Source of the DNA: an uncultured Prevotella sp.
GTDB lineage: Bacteria > Bacteroidota > Bacteroidia > Bacteroidales > Bacteroidaceae
Assembly: GCA_905233825.1 (NCBI GenBank)
Contig: CAJOFE010000035.1
Coordinates: 1 to 32,960 of the forward strand
Reading direction: 5' to 3'
Length of the DNA stretch: 32,960 nt
Shown here: piece by piece, positions 14,461 through 20,482 of the stretch
How the letters are laid out: every line of letters starts with the position of its first letter
Position numbering within the stretch: position 1 is the first letter of the stretch
Notes under the pieces: generated by a model
Seen by the model: only the letters and a program-made list of their open reading frames with translations
Databases searched by the model: none
Told to the model about the DNA's origin: nothing
Made by a program: the position numbers and the translations under genes

Positions 14461-15906
14461 TTAAAGCAGGGGCGACAGCAGGCGAGTGAGCGAATCCCAC
14501 AGGCGACGGATAATGTGGGGGTGCATGCGGTCAGGTAAGGAAGAGAGCTCTACGCACTTTTGTTCGTCAGCCAAAAATACGTCACGCATGCGCTTGGCCA
14601 AATCCTCATCATAGAAGAAAGCATTTCCCTCGAAATTATTCTCGAACGAACGGAAGTCCAGATTGGTGGAGCCGCAGGTGCATACGGCATCGTCGCTAAC
14701 CATCAGCTTGGAGTGGAGGAAGGCACCCTCGTAGAGATCAATCTTGATGCCCGCCTCGGCAGCTTCGCGCAGATAGCTGCGGCTGGCCCAGTCCACAAAC
14801 CAGGCGTCGCTGCCCCGAGGCACCATGATGCGCACATCGACACCAGAGGCAGCTGCCGTCTTCATAGCGAAGAATACAGAGTCGGTAGGCAGGAAGTAGG
14901 GCGTCTCGAAATAGATGTATTTCCTGGCGGCCATGATGAGGCGCACATAGCCCTGCATGATTTCCGGATAGGTGGCCACAGGGCCGCTGGTGACTGTCTG
15001 TATCAGTCCACCCTCTTCTTCGTGCTTGGTGTAGTACTTTCGGTCGCTGAGCAAGGTGCGATCGACGAAGTACCAGTCGATGAGGAAGGCGCGTTGCAGG
15101 CCATTGACGGCGCTACCCTCGATGCGCACCATCGTGTCGCGCCATCCACCATACACTTTCTCCTTTCTTCTTCCTCCTTCCTCCTTAACCCTGCCCTTCA
15201 CATAACGCAGGGCGATGTTCATGCCGCCGATGTAGCCCACGTGGCCATCGATAACGATAATCTTGCGGTGGTTACGATAATTGGCCTTGCTGGTAAAGCG
15301 AGGAAAGCGAACTGGTATGAACGGTTCGACATCAATGCCTTCCTTACGCATGCTCTCAAAGAAACTGTTCTTCACGTTCCAGCAGCCCACATCATCATAG
15401 ATGACGCGCACCTCCACGCCCTGGCGAGCCTTGCTGACGAGAGCATCGCTGACGAGACAGCCTAACGCATCGTCCTCGAAGATGTACATATCTACATGGA
15501 TATGGCTCTTGGCCTGGGCTATATCATGTAACAGGGCTGGGAAGAACTCATAGCCACTGGTCAGAATGTCAGTCTTTTTGTTGATGAACGGAAGCGAGAA
15601 GCTTTGCTCGCTAAAGAGTTTGATAGTCGATTCGTAGGCTTCGGGCAGCTCTATGTGACGCTGTTCCACAAACTCCAGCATCGAGCGCTTAGTCAGCATG
15701 TCCATTGAGCGACGGCTGATGAAGCGCTCCTTGCGATAGTTCACACCGAAGAAGATATAAGCAACAACGCCGAAGATGGGGAGGAAATAGATGACGAGCG
15801 CCCAGGCCATAGTCTTGGCAGGCTGGCGGTTGTCCAGCACGACGTGGATGATGGCTCCGATAGCGATGATCCGCGACAACCAATAGAGTATGCCAAGAAT
15901 GCTCAT
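14461..15906 (-). CDS. cls: cardiolipin synthase (phospholipase D family)
   Basis: A 481-residue bacterial cardiolipin synthase. Two N-terminal membrane helices (about 3-22 and 35-54) anchor it in the inner membrane. The two HKD catalytic motifs are H213-K215-D220 (HRKIIVIDGHVGYIGG) and H398-K400-D405 (HSKLMVSDDAVCTCGSTNLDFRS). The enzyme condenses two phosphatidylglycerol molecules, or PG with another phospholipid, to form cardiolipin. Between the two motifs, residues 239-250 (RVKEEGGRRKEK) are a low-complexity basic/acidic insertion encoded by a purine-rich tandem tract; it follows HKD motif 1 and lies outside both catalytic motifs. It is last in the dnaG-queD-queE-cls series; its ATG shares one base with the queE stop (TAATG). 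Confidence 0.93.
   Translation of the reverse strand: MSILGILYWLSRIIAIGAIIHVVLDNRQPAKTMAWALVIYFLPIFGVVAYIFFGVNYRKERFISRRSMDMLTKRSMLEFVEQRHIELPEAYESTIKLFSEQSFSLPFINKKTDILTSGYEFFPALLHDIAQAKSHIHVDMYIFEDDALGCLVSDALVSKARQGVEVRVIYDDVGCWNVKNSFFESMRKEGIDVEPFIPVRFPRFTSKANYRNHRKIIVIDGHVGYIGGMNIALRYVKGRVKEEGGRRKEKVYGGWRDTMVRIEGSAVNGLQRAFLIDWYFVDRTLLSDRKYYTKHEEEGGLIQTVTSGPVATYPEIMQGYVRLIMAARKYIYFETPYFLPTDSVFFAMKTAAASGVDVRIMVPRGSDAWFVDWASRSYLREAAEAGIKIDLYEGAFLHSKLMVSDDAVCTCGSTNLDFRSFENNFEGNAFFYDEDLAKRMRDVFLADEQKCVELSSLPDRMHPHIIRRLWDSLTRLLSPLL
15157..15190 (-). repeat. in-frame purine-rich low-complexity tract within cls
   Basis: On the coding strand this is an irregular run of GGAGGAA- and GAAAGG-like units, translating as KEEGGRRKE. 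It forms an insertion relative to the usual enzyme between HKD motif 1 and the following WRDT segment. Confidence 0.6.
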
Positions 15907-16529
15907 TATTCTATGCCTATCAGTTTATGCGTTTGCAAGGAGAGTCGCCATTGGGGGTGGTCCTTGATGTAATCCACACATTGCTTTATAATAGCAGCAT
16001 TGCGCACAGCATCACCCGTATCGCAGGGTTGGAGATAGAGGTATCCCCCTACCTCCCCAAAAAGAAAGGGGGAATCACTCAGGAGGTTGTCAGCATCGGA
16101 AGCTTTGGTAAATACGATTTTTATCTCGTCAGGCAGTTTCCCCCTCTCTTTGGAGGGGGGGAGGCTTTTTGGCGACACCGTCAGCCAGTCCAGGTTTTTG
16201 GGGGCAGGACGGGTGCCGTTGCTCTCCATCGCCACCTCATAGCCGTGTTGGTGCAGCAGATCTACGAAGTCCTCATCGACCTGTAGTGTGGGCTCACCGC
16301 CAGTGAGGACGATGAGAGGCAGGTGGTGGGTGGTGGGTGAGTGATGAGTGGCAATCTCGGCCAGAATCTCCTCAGCATTCATCTCGGTGTAGCTGTCGAA
16401 CTCCGTATCGCAGAACGGGCAGCGCAAGTTACAGCCAGCGAAACGCACAAATACCGCAGCACGCCCTGTGTTGTGCCCCTCGCCTTGTAGCGAATAGAAG
16501 ATGTTATTTACCCGATACCTTTTCATCAC
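15906..16529 (-). CDS. queE: 7-carboxy-7-deazaguanine synthase
   Basis: A 207-residue radical-SAM enzyme. The N-terminus YRVNNIFYSLQGEGHNTG is typical of QueE, and the iron-sulfur cluster cysteines are C33, C37 and C40 (CNLRCPFCDTEF); the SAM-contact TGGEPT follows at 77-82. It rearranges 6-carboxytetrahydropterin to 7-carboxy-7-deazaguanine, a precursor of preQ0 and queuosine. Three stretches look like repeat-derived insertions: 61-70 (THHSPTTHHL), about 114-125 (PKSLPPSKERGK) and about 153-160 around the FGEVGGYL segment. None touches the cluster or SAM motifs, so the enzyme is probably active. queD lies just upstream, separated by 51 nt containing a CTATAGT heptamer repeat. The first of two ATGs is taken as start. 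Confidence 0.92.
   Translation of the reverse strand: MMKRYRVNNIFYSLQGEGHNTGRAAVFVRFAGCNLRCPFCDTEFDSYTEMNAEEILAEIATHHSPTTHHLPLIVLTGGEPTLQVDEDFVDLLHQHGYEVAMESNGTRPAPKNLDWLTVSPKSLPPSKERGKLPDEIKIVFTKASDADNLLSDSPFLFGEVGGYLYLQPCDTGDAVRNAAIIKQCVDYIKDHPQWRLSLQTHKLIGIE
16044..16073. repeat. REP-like inverted repeat inside queE, copy 1
   Basis: TCCCCCT at 16044-16050 and AGGGGGA at 16067-16073 form a perfect 7-bp inverted repeat around an ACCTCCCCAAAAAG-type core. A related element lies about 70 bp away in roughly the opposite orientation. Confidence 0.6.
16140..16172. repeat. REP-like inverted repeat inside queE, copy 2
   Basis: CCCCCTC (16140-16146) and GAGGGGG (16153-16159) form a 7-bp stem with a 6-nt loop, followed by GGAGGCTTTTTGG. 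Read on the other strand, its CAAAAAGCCTCCCC order resembles the core of copy 1. Both are in frame within the queE coding sequence. Confidence 0.6.
16318..16352 (-). repeat. in-frame CACTCAC-type low-complexity tract within queE
   Basis: The coding strand carries degenerate CCACTCA, TCACTCA and CCACCAC units, translated as THHSPTTHHL. The same type of unit occurs in fkp (29971-30010, 30531-30563) and before luxS (27308-27335). Confidence 0.65.
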
Positions 16530-16542
16530 TTACCTACTAAAT

Positions 16543-16572
16543 CTATAGCCTATAGTCTATAGTCTGTAAGTC
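16543..16572 (-). repeat. 7-bp tandem repeat before queE
   Basis: Plus-strand units CTATAGC, CTATAGT, CTATAGT and a degenerate CTGTAAGTC fill most of the gap between queD and queE and end 13 nt from the queE start codon. Confidence 0.8.
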
Positions 16573-16580
16573 TTCCCTCT

Positions 16581-16913
16581 TTAGTCCTTCTCATAGCAAG
16601 CCACGTTGCCCTCGCTCTCCTGTACAGTTGCCTTATAGCAATAGGGCACCCGTTCCACCACCCAGCGCGCCAGGTTCTCGGCGGTGGGGTTGAAGGGTAG
16701 CACATCGTTGAGTACCTGATGGTCAAGCGGTGCTTTGACCAGTCGTTTAATCTCGCTGAAATCAATAATCATGCCATTGTGGTCGAGCTTTTCCGACCGG
16801 CAATAGACAACGATAATCCAGTTGTGACCGTGCACCCTCGTGCACTTACTCTCGTAGTCGAGGTCGAGCCTGTGACAGGCCGAAATCTCAATTTTCTTCT
16901 GAATGTAGTACAT
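16581..16913 (-). CDS. queD: 6-carboxytetrahydropterin synthase
   Basis: A 110-residue member of the PTPS/QueD family. Zinc ligands fit H14, H28 and H30 (ACHRLD; VHGHN), and the catalytic Cys is C24 in the ESKCTRVHGHN segment. It converts 7,8-dihydroneopterin triphosphate to 6-carboxytetrahydropterin, the substrate of QueE encoded just downstream. Length is normal for short QueD proteins. It starts 9 nt after the dnaG stop codon, and queE follows after a 51-nt gap. The neighbourhood supports participation in the queuosine-precursor pathway rather than tetrahydrobiopterin synthesis. Confidence 0.93.
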   Translation of the reverse strand: MYYIQKKIEISACHRLDLDYESKCTRVHGHNWIIVVYCRSEKLDHNGMIIDFSEIKRLVKAPLDHQVLNDVLPFNPTAENLARWVVERVPYCYKATVQESEGNVACYEKD

Positions 16914-16922
16914 AGTTCCGTT

Positions 16923-18989
16923 TTAAACAATGAGATCGCTACCCAGCCGTTTGGCCAGCATGTCGCGAAGCTCCTTGGTTTCCTTATGTTCTTTGAGTAG
17001 TCTCATAGTCAGCTCCATATCGCTACTGGCCTGTCGCAGCTGTTGCTGAATGTTCTTCAGCCGCTGCTCGATAATGTCGAGGCGGAAGTCCATCACCAAG
17101 TGCTGTACACGCTGGCTCAGGCGAGCAATCTGGTCCTTGTGTAGCTTTTCTTTCTCCTCTTCATCCTTGTTCGTTTCATCTTCGTAAAGCCTAAACCGCC
17201 CGCCTAACTGGTGACGGTCGATGGCCAAGCGTGTGGCCAACTGACTCACTTGCAGGTTAGGATGGCTGCAGAAGTAGGTTTCCGCCTTGAAGCCCTCCTT
17301 ATCGCTATGACTCACGGCCTCGCTCAACATCTGTTGGTATAGGGGCTGCGAGAAAAGCAGACCGTCCTGACTCAAGTCCAGGTCGATATACTGCGCCACA
17401 GAGAGCGATATAGTACCGCCGTCGTCTGTTTCCACATTGTCGAAGATCACCTCCTCGCCGTGACGCACGATTTCGCGAAGGAGAAGAAGCTCGATTTGGG
17501 AAGGTGGAGTGTTGAGGGTGGATGGTGGAGCCTGGGAGGTGGAAGTTTGTTGTGTCGCTTCGTGGGTAGGAAGATTGGTATCAGACGTAGGACGAACTTC
17601 TTCCTTTCCACTTATTACCTCATCCTCGCGAAGCGATGCATCCTCCTTCGTCCTTCTTACATCTTCCTTTTCCTTCTCTTCCCTGTTCTTCCTCACCCGT
17701 TTGTTCAGCTCGGCGATGAGTGTCTGCTCCTTGAGGCCGATGCGCTGTGCCAGGTCGGTAAGATAGGTAGAGCGCAGTATCTGGTCGGGGATGACGCTTA
17801 TGCTCTGCACGATGCCGCCGATGGCTTCGCTGCGCTTCACGGGGTCTTCCACGTTCTGCACCGTCAGCCGCGTCTTGAAGGTGATGAAGTCCGTCTGATT
17901 CTCCTCGATATATTTGCGCAGCTCGTCCGTAGAGTGCTTGCGGGCGAAGGAGTCGGGGTCGTCGCCGTCGGGTAGCAGGAGCACCTTGATATTCATGCCC
18001 TCGGCAAGCAGCATGTCCGTGCCACGCATGGCAGCATGGATGCCGGCCTCGTCGCCATCATATAATAAGGTAATATTTGAGGTGAAGCGGTGCAGCATGT
18101 GTATCTGGTGCACAGAGAGTGCCGTACCGCTGTTGGCCACCACATTCTCGATACCCGCCTGGTGCATGGCAATAACATCGGTATAGCCCTCCACCATAAA
18201 TACACGATCTTCCTTTACGATGGCCTTCTTCGCCTGATAGATACCGTATAGTTCGCGCTCCTTGTGATAGATGTCGCTGTCAGGACTATTGACATACTTC
18301 TGTGCCACACCCTTTGTGCGCGAGTCCAGCACACGCCCTCCGAAGGCCACTACCTTGCCGCTGACGTTCAGCCAGGGGAAGATGGCACGACCGGCGTAGC
18401 GGTCATATACCCCTCGCTCGTTTTCTATGCAGAGGCCTGTTTTCACCAGAAACTCTGCCTGATACCCAGCCTTCTGCGCTGCCGAACAAAGGGCATCGCG
18501 TTTCTGCGGAGCATAACCCAGTTGGAACTTCTCGATGATGTCATCGCGAATGCCTCGGCTGCGGAAATACTGTTTGCCGATGGCGATGCCGTTAGGGTCG
18601 TTCTTCAGTATATCATGAAACCAGTCACGCGCCCATTCATTCACGATAAACATCGATTCACGCTCGCTCTGTGCAGCCCGCTCCTCGTCGGTCAGCTCCT
18701 TCTCCACAACCTCAATGTTGTATTTCTTCGCCAACCAGCGCAGCGCCTCGGGGTAGGTCATCTGTTCGTGCTCCATCAGGAAACCCGCTGGCGTTCCTCC
18801 CTTTCCACACACAAAGCAATGACATATATTCTTAGCAGGCGACACCATGAACGAAGGGTTACGGTCGTCGTGGAACGGGCACAAACCTTTATAGTTCACG
18901 CCGCTCTTGCGCAGCGTGACGAACTCGCTCACCACATCCACGATGCGTGCCGCATCCAGAATCTTATCTACTGTCGCTCTGTCAATCAT
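16923..18989 (-). CDS. dnaG: DNA primase
   Basis: A 688-residue bacterial primase. The N-terminal zinc ribbon is C37-H40-C58-C61 (CPFH...CFVC). The RNA polymerase core has YFRSRGI and KFQLGYAP, and the TOPRIM metal-binding acids occur in FMVEGYTD and LLYDGDEAG. The C-terminal DnaB-interacting region (from about 500) starts QIELLLLREIV. Between core and C-terminal domain, about residues 433-498, lies a long charged then Ser/Thr/Pro/Gln-rich linker; it includes a part encoded by a degenerate repeat (17499-17545; PPSTLNTPP). It synthesises RNA primers at the replication fork. It is transcribed from the promoter at 19002-19033 and is followed closely by queD. Confidence 0.96.
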   Translation of the reverse strand: MIDRATVDKILDAARIVDVVSEFVTLRKSGVNYKGLCPFHDDRNPSFMVSPAKNICHCFVCGKGGTPAGFLMEHEQMTYPEALRWLAKKYNIEVVEKELTDEERAAQSERESMFIVNEWARDWFHDILKNDPNGIAIGKQYFRSRGIRDDIIEKFQLGYAPQKRDALCSAAQKAGYQAEFLVKTGLCIENERGVYDRYAGRAIFPWLNVSGKVVAFGGRVLDSRTKGVAQKYVNSPDSDIYHKERELYGIYQAKKAIVKEDRVFMVEGYTDVIAMHQAGIENVVANSGTALSVHQIHMLHRFTSNITLLYDGDEAGIHAAMRGTDMLLAEGMNIKVLLLPDGDDPDSFARKHSTDELRKYIEENQTDFITFKTRLTVQNVEDPVKRSEAIGGIVQSISVIPDQILRSTYLTDLAQRIGLKEQTLIAELNKRVRKNREEKEKEDVRRTKEDASLREDEVISGKEEVRPTSDTNLPTHEATQQTSTSQAPPSTLNTPPSQIELLLLREIVRHGEEVIFDNVETDDGGTISLSVAQYIDLDLSQDGLLFSQPLYQQMLSEAVSHSDKEGFKAETYFCSHPNLQVSQLATRLAIDRHQLGGRFRLYEDETNKDEEEKEKLHKDQIARLSQRVQHLVMDFRLDIIEQRLKNIQQQLRQASSDMELTMRLLKEHKETKELRDMLAKRLGSDLIV
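17499..17545 (-). repeat. in-frame low-complexity tract in the dnaG linker
   Basis: The coding strand has degenerate TCCACC- and CTCAACA-type units translated as a Ser/Thr/Pro-rich stretch of the primase linker. The adjacent 17580-17690 is also low-complexity, with repeated GGACGAA/GGAAGA-type words coding for KED/RRTKED. Confidence 0.6.
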
Positions 18990-19001
18990 GATTTTACGCT
19001 A

Positions 19002-19033
19002 CAAAGGTACGAATAAGTGAGCACAATACCAAA
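19002..19033 (-). promoter_or_regulatory. promoter of dnaG-queD-queE-cls
   Basis: On the minus strand TTTG (plus 19030-19033), a 20-nt spacer and TACCTTTG (plus 19002-19009). The -7 box lies 12 nt before the dnaG ATG. Confidence 0.85.
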
Positions 19034-19131
19034 TAAATTTGAAATTTATTACTGTTCTTTGGTTGACAATGTACGGCACTAAATGATTTTTAGGACGCTA
19101 CATGGCGTAATATAAACTGCTGAGGTGTTAT

Positions 19132-20364
19132 TCAAAGACATAGACGATTCTTATATGAGGGCACTGAGAAACGCATGTAGCTTATGAGGTAAAGTACGGC
19201 AATGATGACATAGATCATGGCCACTTGCAATAGCGAAGGGTGCAGGCCCTCGATGCTGGAGAGGGGTAACGCCTGTACCCATCCTAAGGCAGCATTCATA
19301 GTTCCAGCCAGCCAGAGAGTCACGCTGCCTAAAGCGGGAATGACAAATGATGTAAGGGCAGCATAGAGGATGAGGGTGGCTAAAGGAACGACGATGAGGT
19401 TGGTCAGTAAGAACCATGTGGAGAAGCGCCCGAAGTAGAAGGCGACGAGTGGTGCCGTGCCCAACTGCGCCGAGATGGAAACACCCACCAGCTCGTAGAG
19501 ATAGTTTACGGGACGGTGGCTCATCATCCATTTGACAGGCACCAGCCTCTCGAAGAGTGGACAAAACAGCAGAATGCCCAACATGGCCATGAACGACAGT
19601 TGAAAGCCCACGTCGAAAAGCGAGTGAGGGTCGATGAGCAGCATGAGGATGGCCGTGAAGCTGAGCACACCCAATGGTGCATGCCGACGACCACCCAAGC
19701 TGAAAAGTGAATAGGCCGTGAGCATGATGGCTGCTCGGACGATACTGGTAGAAAGGCCTGTCAGCAGGGCGAAGGCCCAGATGGCCAGAATGACCAGCAC
19801 CTGCACGAGCCAGAAACGCCGTCGGCCCAATGTGAGGCGAGTCAGCAGCAGGTAGATAATGCTGAGGTGTAGGCCGCTGAGCGCCAGGATGTGGGAGGCT
19901 CCGCTGACGGAATAGGTAGTGCGTAGTTCCCGAGTCAATGCCGACTTGTCGCCCAAGACCATAGCTGCCAATACGGCTTCTGCCTCTTTGTCGCCCTCCA
20001 AGGTGCGGAATTTTGTCACTAATTGTCCTCGCCATTGCAGCGCCCTGACCTTGAGGCGTTGCCAGTGTGACAGGTCGTTAAAGCCTTCATCATCAGGGCT
20101 GATCACAGTTTCTGTGCGCACATAACGGTGAGGTCGCTCTTCCTCATGAGGTGCAATGAGCATGCCTAACACCAGGAAGCACAACCACACGCCCATGCTT
20201 TGTATGAGGGGCCATCGCCCCACCAGCAACGAAAGCACGACCACGCCTACAAATATGCCCACCACAGGAATGCCTGCAATAGAGCTACCGCCTATGGCGA
20301 TGCCTGCCGCTAAGCATACAGCCAACGGCAACAAGGGAGCGTTCAGTCGAGGAAAATGCAACAT
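19132..20364 (-). CDS. ComEC/Rec2-type competence membrane protein, short form
   Basis: A polytopic membrane protein of about 410 residues. The Competence domain is clear: AAMVLGDKSALTRELRTTYSVSGASHILALSGLHLSIIYLL, followed by several hydrophobic helices, including the segment with STSIVRAAIMLTAYSL and VGFQLSFMAMLGIL. In transformable bacteria ComEC forms the inner-membrane channel for single-stranded DNA. Compared with typical ComEC it is short: the soluble OB-like DUF4131 region expected between the first helices and the Competence domain is nearly absent, and there is no C-terminal metallo-beta-lactamase domain. The frame is open from 20400, but the TACCTTTG box at 20373-20380 lies downstream of that codon; ATG 20364 (MLHFPRLN) is therefore preferred. 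The gene is divergent from the M16 peptidase gene. Confidence 0.78.
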   Translation of the reverse strand: MLHFPRLNAPLLPLAVCLAAGIAIGGSSIAGIPVVGIFVGVVVLSLLVGRWPLIQSMGVWLCFLVLGMLIAPHEEERPHRYVRTETVISPDDEGFNDLSHWQRLKVRALQWRGQLVTKFRTLEGDKEAEAVLAAMVLGDKSALTRELRTTYSVSGASHILALSGLHLSIIYLLLTRLTLGRRRFWLVQVLVILAIWAFALLTGLSTSIVRAAIMLTAYSLFSLGGRRHAPLGVLSFTAILMLLIDPHSLFDVGFQLSFMAMLGILLFCPLFERLVPVKWMMSHRPVNYLYELVGVSISAQLGTAPLVAFYFGRFSTWFLLTNLIVVPLATLILYAALTSFVIPALGSVTLWLAGTMNAALGWVQALPLSSIEGLHPSLLQVAMIYVIIAVLYLISYMRFSVPSYKNRLCL

Positions 20365-20372
20365 ATGGGAAG

Positions 20373-20380
20373 CAAAGGTA
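20373..20380 (-). promoter_or_regulatory. -7 box of comEC-like gene promoter
   Basis: TACCTTTG on the minus strand, 8 nt before the preferred ATG at 20364. No exact TTTG occurs at the usual distance, only an ATTG with a 17-nt spacer, so the promoter may be weak. Confidence 0.45.
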
Positions 20381-20418
20381 GCGAAAAAAGTGTAAAACAA
20401 TGTAGTTTTTCCTGCTTT

Positions 20419-20452
20419 TTTGCGTCTAATAGTTGAAATTTGTGTAACTTTG
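20419..20452 (+). promoter_or_regulatory. promoter of M16 peptidase gene
   Basis: TTTG at 20419-20422 and TAACTTTG at 20445-20452. The 22-nt spacer is slightly longer than usual. The -7 box ends 30 nt before the ATG. Confidence 0.65.
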
Positions 20453-20482
20453 CAGCCCGAAATTGTTAAATTCTAAATAATC

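Noticed and set aside
19034..19131. Possible RNA or small gene between dnaG and comEC-like gene
   Set aside because: No promoter, hairpin or open frame of note; nothing supportable was found.
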